Below are positions 32,741 to 40,812 of a DNA stretch of 64,000 bases, piece by piece. The stretch is from Hydrogenophaga flava NBRC 102514 (GTDB lineage Bacteria > Pseudomonadota > Gammaproteobacteria > Burkholderiales > Burkholderiaceae_C), in the NCBI RefSeq assembly GCF_001571145.1, contig NZ_BCTF01000009.1:1-64000 (forward strand), given 5' to 3'. The notes under the pieces are model-generated. The model was not told where the DNA came from. It was given only the letters and a program-made list of their open reading frames with translations, and ran no database searches. The first letter of the stretch is position 1; each line of letters opens with the position of its first letter. The position numbers and the translations under genes were made by a program.

Positions 32741-34477
32741 ATGGCATCTGTCGAAACAGCCCCTCAAGATACGCCTTCCATGGCTCTGCCCGGATTGGGC
32801 AGGGCGCTGGTGAGCGCAGGAAAGCTGGGACAAAAGGCCGCCGAAGATCTGTACAAGAAGGCTCAAAGCGGGCGCACCAGCTTCATTGCAGAACTGACAG
32901 GTTCTGGGGCCGTTTCCGCTTCCGATCTCGCTCACACCATGTCCACGGCGTTCGCAGCGCCCCTGCTGGATCTTGATGCGATCGACCTTCAGAGACTGCC
33001 CAAAGGCCTGCTAGACCCCAAGATCTGCAGCGATTACCGCATTGTTGTCCTCAGCAAACGCAACAACCGTTTGATGGTGGCTACGGCCGACCCGGCCGAT
33101 CAGCAGGCTGCAGAGAAGATCAAGTTTGCGACCCAGTTGGGTGTGGACTGGGTCATCGCCGAGTACGACAAGCTCAGCAAGCTCATTGAAGCGCAATCCA
33201 CCACCGCCAATGAGGCGATGGACCAGATCGTCGGCGGCGAGTTCGAGTTCGACGAGTTTGCAGCTGAAGCTGTCACGACCGAATCCGACAAGACCACATC
33301 GTCGGAAGTCGATGACGCGCCGGTGGTTAAGTTCTTGCACAAGATGTTGCTGGACGCGTTCAACATGCGGGCGTCGGACCTCCACTTTGAGCCATACGAG
33401 CACAACTACCGGGTGCGTTTTCGCATCGACGGGGAGTTGCGCGAAATCGCCTCGCCGCCAGTTGCGATCAAGGACAAGCTCGCGTCCCGCATCAAGGTGA
33501 TTTCCAGAATGGACATCTCCGAGAAACGGGTTCCCCAAGACGGCCGCATGAAGCTCAAGGTAGGGCCTGAGCGGGTGATCGACTTTCGTGTCAGCACTTT
33601 GCCAACGCTGTTCGGTGAGAAGATCGTGATCCGTATTCTCGACCCCAGCAGTGCCAAAGTGGGCATCGATGCCCTCGGCTACGAGCCGGAGGAGAAGGAG
33701 CGTCTGCTCAGCGCGATCTCACGACCATACGGCATGGTGCTCGTCACAGGTCCGACGGGCTCGGGCAAGACCGTCTCGCTCTATACCTGCCTGAACCTGC
33801 TGAACAAGCCCGGCATCAACATCTCCACGGCAGAAGACCCGTCGGAAATCAACCTGCCTGGCGTCAACCAGGTCAACGTCAACGAAAAGGCGGGTCTGAC
33901 GTTTGCTGCCGCGCTCAAGGCGTTCCTGCGGCAAGATCCGGACGTCATCATGGTCGGCGAAATTCGCGATCTTGAAACTGCAGACATCTCGATCAAGGCT
34001 GCCCAGACTGGCCACATGGTCCTGTCGACACTGCATACCAATGACGCCCCGACCACACTCACGCGCATGATGAACATGGGTATCCCCACGTTCAACATTG
34101 CTTCCAGCGTGATTCTCATCACCGCCCAGCGACTTGCAAGGCGCCTGTGCCCAAATTGCAAAGCACCGCTGGATGTGCCGCGCAAAGCCTTGCTGGATGC
34201 CGGGTACAAGGCAGAAGAACTGGATGGAAGCTGGACTCCGTACAAGCCGGTGGGCTGCTCATCCTGCAACAACGGTTACAAGGGCCGGGTCGGCATCTAT
34301 CAGGTGATGCCTATTTCGGAGGAAATCCAGCGAATCATCCTCAAGGGTGGCAGCGCTCTGGACATTGCCCAACAGGCGTCGCGTGAAGGTGTCAGAAGCC
34401 TGCGCGAGTCGGGGCTCCTCAAGGTCAAGCAGGGTGTGACATCGCTGGACGAAGTGCTCAGCGTCACGAACGAGTAA
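32741..34477 (+). CDS. pilB: Type IV pilus assembly ATPase PilB
   Basis: 578 residues. PilB powers pilus extension. The N-terminal GspE_N/MshEN-like domain (about 20-165) leads to the ATPase core with Walker A VTGPTGSGKTVSLYTCL, Asp box FGEKIVIRILD, Walker B RQDPDVIMVGEIRDLETADI and the His box MVLSTLHTNDAPTTLTRM. A tetra-cysteine zinc site follows (RRLCPNC and VGCSSCNNGYKGRVGIY). Lack of a retraction signature argues against PilT. It heads pilB-pilC-pilD. No pilin gene is in the window. Confidence 0.96.
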   Translation: MASVETAPQDTPSMALPGLGRALVSAGKLGQKAAEDLYKKAQSGRTSFIAELTGSGAVSASDLAHTMSTAFAAPLLDLDAIDLQRLPKGLLDPKICSDYRIVVLSKRNNRLMVATADPADQQAAEKIKFATQLGVDWVIAEYDKLSKLIEAQSTTANEAMDQIVGGEFEFDEFAAEAVTTESDKTTSSEVDDAPVVKFLHKMLLDAFNMRASDLHFEPYEHNYRVRFRIDGELREIASPPVAIKDKLASRIKVISRMDISEKRVPQDGRMKLKVGPERVIDFRVSTLPTLFGEKIVIRILDPSSAKVGIDALGYEPEEKERLLSAISRPYGMVLVTGPTGSGKTVSLYTCLNLLNKPGINISTAEDPSEINLPGVNQVNVNEKAGLTFAAALKAFLRQDPDVIMVGEIRDLETADISIKAAQTGHMVLSTLHTNDAPTTLTRMMNMGIPTFNIASSVILITAQRLARRLCPNCKAPLDVPRKALLDAGYKAEELDGSWTPYKPVGCSSCNNGYKGRVGIYQVMPISEEIQRIILKGGSALDIAQQASREGVRSLRESGLLKVKQGVTSLDEVLSVTNE

Positions 34478-34507
34478 TCGCCATCCGGACCGGGAAACGA
34501 GGAACAC

Positions 34508-35725
34508 ATGGCTACCGCAGCATCAAAAGGCACTCAGGATTTCGTGTTCGAGTGGGAAGGCAAGGATCGCAACGGAAAAGCGGTTCGGGGAGAAACACGG
34601 GCCATTGGAGAGAACCAGGTGCTGGCCGCCATGCGCCGCCAAGGCATTGTGGTCACCAAGGTCAAGAAGCGCCGGATGCGCTCGGGCAAGCGGATCAAAC
34701 CCAAGGACATCGCTATCTTCACCCGCCAGTTGGCAACCATGATGAAGGCAGGCGTTCCTCTCCTGCAAGCCTTCGACATTGTGGGACGTGGCAACCCCAA
34801 TCCGAGCCTTTCCAAACTGCTCAACGACATCCGGTCCGACGTCGAGACCGGCACCTCTCTCAGCGCAGCCTTCCGCAAGTACCCGCTGTACTTTGACAGT
34901 CTGTATTGCAATCTCATCGAAGCTGGGGAGGCGGCCGGTATCCTGGAAGAGTTGCTGGACCGCCTGGCAATCTACATGGAGAAAACGGAGGCGCTGAAGT
35001 CGAAGATCAAGTCGGCCCTCATGTATCCGGTCGCGGTGATCATCGTGGCGTTCGTGGTGGTGGCGGTCATCATGATCTTTGTGATCCCGTCCTTCAAACA
35101 GGTATTTACCTCGTTCGGAGCCGATCTGCCCGGCCCCACCTTGTTCGTGATTGCGATGAGCGAGTTTTTCACCGAATACTGGTGGTTGATTTTCGGTGGC
35201 ATCTTCGGCGTTTCTTACTTCTTCATGCAGGCTTGGAAGCGCAATGAAAAAGTGCAGATGTTCATGGACCGGCTGCTGTTGAAAATGCCCATCTTCGGGG
35301 CATTGGTGGAAAAGTCGGTCATCGCACGATGGACCCGCACACTGGCCACCATGTTCGCGGCCGGCGTTCCGTTGGTCGAAGCGCTCGACTCTGTCGGAGG
35401 TGCATCAGGGAATTCGGTTTTTTCCAAAGCCACCGAGCGCATCCAGCAGGAGGTGTCGACTGGCACCAGCCTGACCAACGCCATGACCAATGCCAACATC
35501 TTCCCTTCTATGGTGCTGCAGATGTGTGCCATCGGTGAAGAGTCCGGTTCCATCGACCACATGCTGGGCAAGGCCGCTGACTTCTACGAGGCCGAAGTGG
35601 ACGATATGGTCGCGGGTCTGTCCAGTCTGATGGAGCCCATCATCATCGTGGTACTGGGCACGGTGATTGGTGGCATCGTGGTATCGATGTACCTGCCAAT
35701 CTTCAAGCTGGGTCAGGTCGTTTGA
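34508..35725 (+). CDS. pilC: Type IV pilus inner-membrane platform protein PilC
   Basis: 405 residues with two repeated T2SSF domains. Each has a conserved cytosolic half (FTRQLATMMKAGVPLLQAFDI; WTRTLATMFAAGVPLVEALDS) and is followed by membrane helices (ALMYPVAVIIVAFVVVAVIM; LMEPIIIVVLGTVIGGIVVS). PilC links PilB to the growing pilus. It starts 30 bp after pilB, and its stop is six bases before the preferred pilD start. Confidence 0.96.
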   Translation: MATAASKGTQDFVFEWEGKDRNGKAVRGETRAIGENQVLAAMRRQGIVVTKVKKRRMRSGKRIKPKDIAIFTRQLATMMKAGVPLLQAFDIVGRGNPNPSLSKLLNDIRSDVETGTSLSAAFRKYPLYFDSLYCNLIEAGEAAGILEELLDRLAIYMEKTEALKSKIKSALMYPVAVIIVAFVVVAVIMIFVIPSFKQVFTSFGADLPGPTLFVIAMSEFFTEYWWLIFGGIFGVSYFFMQAWKRNEKVQMFMDRLLLKMPIFGALVEKSVIARWTRTLATMFAAGVPLVEALDSVGGASGNSVFSKATERIQQEVSTGTSLTNAMTNANIFPSMVLQMCAIGEESGSIDHMLGKAADFYEAEVDDMVAGLSSLMEPIIIVVLGTVIGGIVVSMYLPIFKLGQVV

Positions 35726-35730
35726 TCAGC

Positions 35731-36573
35731 ATGGTCAACCTGCTGGACGCTGCATTGCTGGGCGTTCTGGGCCTGTTGGTTGGCAGCTTCCTCAATGTGG
35801 TCATCCACCGACTGCCCAAGATGATGGAGTTGCGGTGGGCCGCCGAATGTTCGGAACTCCAAGGCGCTGCAGACAACTCCAACGCTGCAGCCCCCTACAA
35901 CCTCATGGTGCCCCGCTCTGCGTGTCCGCATTGCGGGCACCAGATCCGGTGGTTTGAGAACATCCCCGTAGTCAGTTACGTGGCGCTGGGGGGGAAATGT
36001 GCCGGCTGTAAGACATCCATCAGCGCCCGCTACCCTGCGGTTGAACTCGTGACCGGCGCTCTGTTCGCGTGGTGCGGCTGGGCCTGGGGCCTCGGCTGGG
36101 AGTCGTTGGTGTGGAGCGGATTCGCTGCAAGTCTGGTAGCGCTGACCTGCATCGACTGGGACACCACGCTGCTGCCCGACGACATCACCTTGCCGCTGCT
36201 ATGGGCTGGCTTGTGCTCGTCGGCGATAGGGCTCACTCGCGTACCTCTGGCCGACTCGTTGTGGGGCGCTGTCGGCGGCTATTTGTCGCTCTGGCTGGTG
36301 TATTGGGGATTCAAGCTGGCGACGGGCAAGGAAGGCATGGGCTACGGCGATTTCAAGCTCTTCGCTGCGCTGGGGGCTTGGTTCGGCTGGCAGGCACTGG
36401 TGCCGATCATCCTCATGGCTTCGGTCATCGGAGCCATCGTCGGTATTGGCATCAAGGTGTTCTCCCAGTTGCGCGAGGGGGGCTATGTGCCGTTCGGCCC
36501 CTTCCTGGCCCTGGCTGGGCTCACTTCGCTGTTCTTCGGGCCCCGCGCCATTCTGGCTGCGATCGGCCTCTGA
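35731..36573 (+). CDS. pilD: Prepilin peptidase / N-methyltransferase PilD
   Basis: 280 residues from ATG at 35731; a TTG at 35722 overlapping the pilC stop is an alternative. It cleaves and N-methylates prepilins in the inner membrane. The N-terminal methylase-associated zinc site has CPHC and CAGC. The catalytic aspartates lie in TCIDWDTTLLPDDITLPLL and the GxGD-like KEGMGYGDFKLFAALGAWFG. About eight membrane segments are visible. Third gene of pilBCD; coaE follows after 14 bp. Confidence 0.95.
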   Translation: MVNLLDAALLGVLGLLVGSFLNVVIHRLPKMMELRWAAECSELQGAADNSNAAAPYNLMVPRSACPHCGHQIRWFENIPVVSYVALGGKCAGCKTSISARYPAVELVTGALFAWCGWAWGLGWESLVWSGFAASLVALTCIDWDTTLLPDDITLPLLWAGLCSSAIGLTRVPLADSLWGAVGGYLSLWLVYWGFKLATGKEGMGYGDFKLFAALGAWFGWQALVPIILMASVIGAIVGIGIKVFSQLREGGYVPFGPFLALAGLTSLFFGPRAILAAIGL

Positions 36574-36587
36574 CCATCCCGCCAGCC

Positions 36588-37178
36588 ATGCGCCGCGTGG
36601 GGCTCACAGGAGGCATAGGCAGCGGAAAGAGTACCGTGGCCAACACCCTGAAGGCGTGCGGAGCCACCGTTCTGGACGCTGATCACGTCGCGCGCATGTG
36701 CACCCAGGCTGGCGGAGCAGCCATGCCGGACATTCGGCACCACTTCGGCGAAGCATTCGTTTCCGTTGATGGCTCCATGGACCGCGACAGGATGCGGACA
36801 CACGTGTTTGCAAACCCGCAAGCCAAAGTGCTGCTGGAGTCGATCATCCATCCACGGGTGCATGAGGAGCTGGAGCGACTGGTGCGCACAAGCCATACTG
36901 CTTGCGTGGTGTTCGATGTGCCCCTGCTCGTCGAATCGGGCCGCTGGCGCTCCCGCCTCGACACCGTGTTCGTGGTGGACTGCGCGCGCGAAACCCAGAT
37001 CGCTCGGGTCATAGCGCGCAACGGCTGGCCCCGCCAGCAGGTCGAGAGCGTCATCGCCCAGCAGAGCCCACGTGCCGTACGACTGGCCAGCGCTGACGGT
37101 GTGCTCTGGAACGATGGAATCGATCTACCAGCGCTGCAAGCCTTGGTCCTGGGAATGGCTCGCCGGTTGGGACTATGA
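36588..37178 (+). CDS. coaE: Dephospho-CoA kinase
   Basis: 196 residues from ATG at 36588 (MRRVGLTGGIGSGKSTVANT). It phosphorylates dephospho-CoA in the last step of CoA synthesis. The P-loop GGIGSGKST is at the N-terminus. LDADHVAR and VFDVPLLVESGRW are substrate-binding signatures, and the lid region contains VIARNGWPRQQVESVIAQQ. Located between pilD and zapD as in many gamma- and beta-proteobacteria. The longer upstream frame is a pilD shadow. Confidence 0.95.
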   Translation: MRRVGLTGGIGSGKSTVANTLKACGATVLDADHVARMCTQAGGAAMPDIRHHFGEAFVSVDGSMDRDRMRTHVFANPQAKVLLESIIHPRVHEELERLVRTSHTACVVFDVPLLVESGRWRSRLDTVFVVDCARETQIARVIARNGWPRQQVESVIAQQSPRAVRLASADGVLWNDGIDLPALQALVLGMARRLGL

Positions 37179-37217
37179 TGAACGGCCCATGACCGAACCT
37201 CTGCGCCCTTTGACGCT

Positions 37218-37973
37218 GTGATCCTGTACGAATACCCCTTCAACGAGCGCGTCCGGACGTACCTCCGACTGGAGCATCTGTTCACCCGCCTGACCGAGCT
37301 GGTGACTCGCACCGACGCGCTGGATCACCATTTCGCCATCCAGACCATATTCGAGATCATGGACGTGGCTTCCCGCGCGGACATGAAGTCAGACGTCCTC
37401 AAAGACATTGACCGGCACCGCATCCAGCTCAACGGCTACCGAGGCAACCCGGCCATTTCCGAGCGGGTGCTCGACGAAGTCATTGGCCAGCTGGATGCCT
37501 GCTTTTCAGAACTCAGTGGTGCGACTGGCAAAACCGGCCAGTCTCTGACCGACAACGACTGGCTGATGGCCATTCGAAGCCGCATCGGCATTCCGGGTGG
37601 GACCTGTGAGTTTGACCTGCCCGGCTACTTCCACTGGCAGCACCATCCAGCGCCGCTGCGCCAAGCCGACCTTCAGCGCTGGGTACAACCCCTGGCACCG
37701 CTGGCCGAAGCGATCATGCTGCTGCTGAAGATGATGCGGGACTCCGGGTCCCCTCACAAAGTGGTGGCGCCCGGCGGCCAGTTCCAGCAAAACCTTCCTC
37801 AAGGCCGTACCTACCAGCTGCTGCGCCTTGCCATTAATCCGAACCTCGGGCTGATCCCAGAGATCAGTGGCAACCGCCTGATGCTGTCGGTGCGCTTGCT
37901 GCGCCTGGGAGAGGACGAACGCCTGCATCCCGCCGGGGAGGATGCGTCCTTTGAGCTCACACTCTGCTCCTGA
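37218..37973 (+). CDS. zapD: Cell division protein ZapD
   Basis: 251 residues from GTG at 37218 (ILYEYPFNERVRTYLRLEHL follows the start). ZapD (formerly DUF1342/YacF) bundles FtsZ filaments at the division ring. Conserved blocks include RTYLRLEHLF, DIDRHRIQLNGYRGNPAIS-like DKDIDR area, and RIGIPGGTCEFDLPGYFHWQ. The protein is mostly helical in the first half with a beta domain at the end. It precedes yacG by 8 bp, the standard order coaE-zapD-yacG. Confidence 0.94.
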   Translation: MILYEYPFNERVRTYLRLEHLFTRLTELVTRTDALDHHFAIQTIFEIMDVASRADMKSDVLKDIDRHRIQLNGYRGNPAISERVLDEVIGQLDACFSELSGATGKTGQSLTDNDWLMAIRSRIGIPGGTCEFDLPGYFHWQHHPAPLRQADLQRWVQPLAPLAEAIMLLLKMMRDSGSPHKVVAPGGQFQQNLPQGRTYQLLRLAINPNLGLIPEISGNRLMLSVRLLRLGEDERLHPAGEDASFELTLCS

Positions 37974-37981
37974 ACGCCTTC

Positions 37982-38170
37982 ATGAGCCAGAGGCCCAAAC
38001 AGGTGACATGCCCGACATGCGGAGGTGCGAGCCTGTACTCCCCCACCAACCGCCACAGGCCTTTCTGCAGCGAACGTTGCAAGCAGACGGATCTGGGCGC
38101 CTGGGCCAGCGAACAGTTCAAAGTGCCTGAGCAGGCGTCCGACCGCGAGCCAGGCTTCGAAGAGCGCTGA
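37982..38170 (+). CDS. yacG: DNA gyrase inhibitor YacG (zinc-binding)
   Basis: 62 residues, the family size. Four zinc-binding cysteines are placed as VTCPTCGGASLY and RPFCSERCKQTDLGAWAS. In E. coli YacG binds GyrB and inhibits gyrase. Last gene of the pilBCD-coaE-zapD-yacG run; it converges on the MutT-like gene with a 6-bp gap, leaving no room for a separate terminator. Confidence 0.94.
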   Translation: MSQRPKQVTCPTCGGASLYSPTNRHRPFCSERCKQTDLGAWASEQFKVPEQASDREPGFEER

Positions 38171-38176
38171 GTCGGT

Positions 38177-38647
38177 TCAGCAGGCAGACGAGGCAGCTCC
38201 CGCCTCTTCTTCGGCCAGCCAGGCGAGCACCGGCACCGTCCCGGGCAACACGGGCTCGCAGCTCACTGGCAACCGCTCCCAGCGATGGCTCTGACCCTCA
38301 TGCATGTGCAGGTCCCCGGACCAGTCGTAGACCTTGCAGAAGTTCAGGCGGACCAGCGCGTGGGGATAGTCGACCAGTGATTGCCGCCAGGCCATGGCTG
38401 GGCCAATGGTGACGCCGATCTCCTCCTGCAGCTCCCGTCGCAAGGCCTGCTCCACGCTTTCTCCAACCTCCAACTTGCCGCCCGGGAACTCCCAGTAACC
38501 AGCGTAGACCTTGCCGGGTGGTCGGGATGTCAGCAGATAGCGCCCCTCGACATCGACGAGGATACCGACTGCGACCTCGGTGACCGGGCGCTGCGCCCCC
38601 TCCGTGGTACCGCCGCCATCGACCACCAGCACCGCAGCCTGGTTCAT
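38177..38647 (-). CDS. MutT-like NUDIX hydrolase (probable 8-oxo-dGTP diphosphatase)
   Basis: 156 residues from ATG at 38647, overlapping the DUF815 gene stop by four bases. The NUDIX box reads GGKLEVGESVEQALRRELQE then EIGV. LLTSRPPGKVYAGYWEFPGG is the MutT-type substrate loop, supporting a nucleotide-sanitising role. The C-terminal part (HRWERLPVSCEPVLPGTVPV) resembles MutT-associated domains. The upstream open frame inside the DUF815 gene is a shadow. Exact substrate not provable here. Confidence 0.87.
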   Translation of the reverse strand: MNQAAVLVVDGGGTTEGAQRPVTEVAVGILVDVEGRYLLTSRPPGKVYAGYWEFPGGKLEVGESVEQALRRELQEEIGVTIGPAMAWRQSLVDYPHALVRLNFCKVYDWSGDLHMHEGQSHRWERLPVSCEPVLPGTVPVLAWLAEEEAGAASSAC

Positions 38648-39522
38648 GGCTGCGACCGATGAGAGCCCGCGTAGTCGCGGGCGAACTGGTAGGCCACGCG
38701 TCCGCTGCGCGACCCTCTTTCGAGCGCCCAGACCAAAGCCTGCGGTCGCGCCGCTTCGACTTCGGCAGGAGCCACACCAAACGAGGCCAGCCACTGGGCC
38801 ACGATGCTCAGGTACTCGTCCTGGCTGAACGGGTAGAAGCTGACCCAGAGCCCGAAGCGCTCGGACAGGGAAATCTTTTCCTCCACCACTTCGCCGGGAT
38901 GCACTTCGCCATCGGTGGTGTGGGTGTACGTGAGGTTTTCCTTCATGTACTCCGGCAGAAGATGCCGGCGGTTGCTGGTGGCGCAGATCAGGACGTTCTG
39001 CCCTGCCGCCGACACCGTTCCATCGAGGATGGACTTGAGCGCCTTGTACCCCGCCTCGCCGTCCTCGAAACTCAGGTCATCGCAGAAGACCAGGAAGCGC
39101 TCGGGCCGATCGGCCACTACATCCACGATGTCGGGGAGGTCCACCAGATCAGCTTTGTCCACCTCGATCAGTCTCAAACCCCGCGGGGCGTATTCGTTCA
39201 GGCAGGCCTTGATCAAAGACGACTTGCCGGTACCACGCGCCCCCGTCAACAACACGTTGTTGGCGGGCAAACCTTGCACGAACTGCTCGGTGTTGCGCTG
39301 GGTCTTTTCCTTCTGCCCGTCAATTTCCTGAAGATCGGCCAAGCGCATCTGGGCCACATGGCGCACCGGCTCAAGGACGCCGTGACCGCTGCTGCGTTTG
39401 CGGTAGCGGAATGCAATGGAGGCGCTCCAGTCGGGAGCACCCAATGGCTGGGGCAGCACCGACTCGATACGGGAGATCAGCTGTTCGGCTCTTTGCAGGA
39501 GCCGTTCGAATTGCTCGTTCAT
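38644..39522 (-). CDS. DUF815 family P-loop ATPase
   Basis: 292 residues. An AAA-type ATPase core carries Walker A VLLTGARGTGKSSLIKACL and a Walker B-like segment RFLVFCDDLSFEDGEAGYKAL, with the sensor region VLICATSNRRHLLPEYMKEN. The DUF815 signature continues in EKISLSERFGLWVSFYPFSQ. The N-terminal 70 residues are helical and end in HVAQMRLADLQEIDGQKE. Cellular role is unknown. The family often sits beside a NUDIX gene as here, with translational coupling (ATGA). Confidence 0.9.
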   Translation of the reverse strand: MNEQFERLLQRAEQLISRIESVLPQPLGAPDWSASIAFRYRKRSSGHGVLEPVRHVAQMRLADLQEIDGQKEKTQRNTEQFVQGLPANNVLLTGARGTGKSSLIKACLNEYAPRGLRLIEVDKADLVDLPDIVDVVADRPERFLVFCDDLSFEDGEAGYKALKSILDGTVSAAGQNVLICATSNRRHLLPEYMKENLTYTHTTDGEVHPGEVVEEKISLSERFGLWVSFYPFSQDEYLSIVAQWLASFGVAPAEVEAARPQALVWALERGSRSGRVAYQFARDYAGSHRSQP

Positions 39523-39538
39523 GCCCAGCGACCTTGCG

Positions 39539-40786
39539 TCACGACCGGTAGTCGGCGTTGATGGTCACGTAGTCGTGGCTGAAGTCGCAGGTCCAGACCG
39601 TTTCGGTGGCGTTTCCGCGCCCCAGTGCTATGCGCACCAGGATCTCGGCGGCCTTCATGACGCGCTGCCCGTCTTCTTCTCGATAGTCGGGGTTGCGACC
39701 ACCCGCCTTGACGACATGCACATCCCCCAGATGCAATTCAATCTTGGAAGCGTCGAGATCGGCGATGCCGGCGTAACCTACGGCAGCGAGAATCCGCCCG
39801 AGGTTGGGGTCGCTGGCAAAAAAAGCCGTCTTGACCAGCGGCGAGTGGGCCACGGCGTAGGCTGCCTTCAGACATTCCTCGCTGGTGGCTCCGCCTTCCA
39901 CCCGCACCGTGATGAACTTGGTGGCGCCCTCACCGTCGCGCACGATGGCATGAGCCAGGAACTGGGCCACTTCGGTCATGGCCGCCAGCAGGGCCTGGCC
40001 GTCGGCACTGGCGAGGTCGGTCACGACCGGATTGCCGGCCTTGCCCGTGGCCACCACAACAAAGGAGTCGTTGGTCGATGTGTCGCCATCGACCGTGACG
40101 CGGTTGAAGGAACCGTCGGCCAGCCGTTTGGCCAGCGCCGGCATCAGCGCGGGCGCCACCGCTGCGTCGGTGGCCACATACCCCAGCATGGTCGCCATGT
40201 TCGGGCGGATCATGCCCGCACCTTTGGCGATGCCGCTCACGGTCACGGTCTTGCCCCCCACCACCGCCTGGCGGCTGATCGCCTTGGGAAGCGTGTCGGT
40301 GGTCATGATGCCCTCGGCCGCCTTGAGCCATTGAGCACCAGTGGCACCGGCGGCACTGCCGGCGTCGGACAGAGCCGCGGGCAATCCGACGAGCAGCCGT
40401 TCCAGCGGCAGGGGCTCCATGATCACGCCGGTCGAGAACGGCAACACCTGTTCGTGCTGCACCCCCAGGGCCAACGCCAGTGCATTCGTGGTCTGCCGTG
40501 CATTCTGCAAACCCGGCTCGCCCGTACCGGCGTTGGCGTTGCCCGTGTTGATCACCATGGCCCGGATGCCCTGCCCTGCAGCGAGGTGGTCCCGGCACAC
40601 CTGCACGGGCGCCGCCGCGTAGCGGTTCTGCGTGAACACAGCCCCGACGACGCTGCCCTCATCCAGCAGGAAAACAGTCAGGTCCTTGCGGTTCGCCTTG
40701 CGAATGCCAGCTTCGGCCACGCCGATGCGAACACCCGCAACGGGCAGCAGGTCCTGGGCTTGGGGAGCGATGTAGTTCACAGCCAT
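39539..40786 (-). CDS. argJ: Bifunctional ornithine acetyltransferase / N-acetylglutamate synthase
   Basis: 415 residues. ArgJ recycles the acetyl group in arginine synthesis. The self-cleavage site is present in [20 protein letters not shown], with the nucleophile Thr at about residue 199 creating alpha and beta chains. The oxyanion-hole segment is [14 protein letters not shown]. The terminal residues [13 protein letters not shown] match the family end. Whether it is mono- or bifunctional cannot be decided from sequence. It follows secA by 26 bp. Confidence 0.95.
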   Translation of the reverse strand: MAVNYIAPQAQDLLPVAGVRIGVAEAGIRKANRKDLTVFLLDEGSVVGAVFTQNRYAAAPVQVCRDHLAAGQGIRAMVINTGNANAGTGEPGLQNARQTTNALALALGVQHEQVLPFSTGVIMEPLPLERLLVGLPAALSDAGSAAGATGAQWLKAAEGIMTTDTLPKAISRQAVVGGKTVTVSGIAKGAGMIRPNMATMLGYVATDAAVAPALMPALAKRLADGSFNRVTVDGDTSTNDSFVVVATGKAGNPVVTDLASADGQALLAAMTEVAQFLAHAIVRDGEGATKFITVRVEGGATSEECLKAAYAVAHSPLVKTAFFASDPNLGRILAAVGYAGIADLDASKIELHLGDVHVVKAGGRNPDYREEDGQRVMKAAEILVRIALGRGNATETVWTCDFSHDYVTINADYRS

Positions 40787-40812
40787 GGCATCAGATTCCG
40801 GTCAAGAGGGCA

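Noticed and set aside
36069-37178. A long frame joining the pilD region to coaE as a fusion
   Set aside because: The upstream part is an out-of-frame shadow of pilD; conserved CoaE sequence starts at the ATG at 36588.
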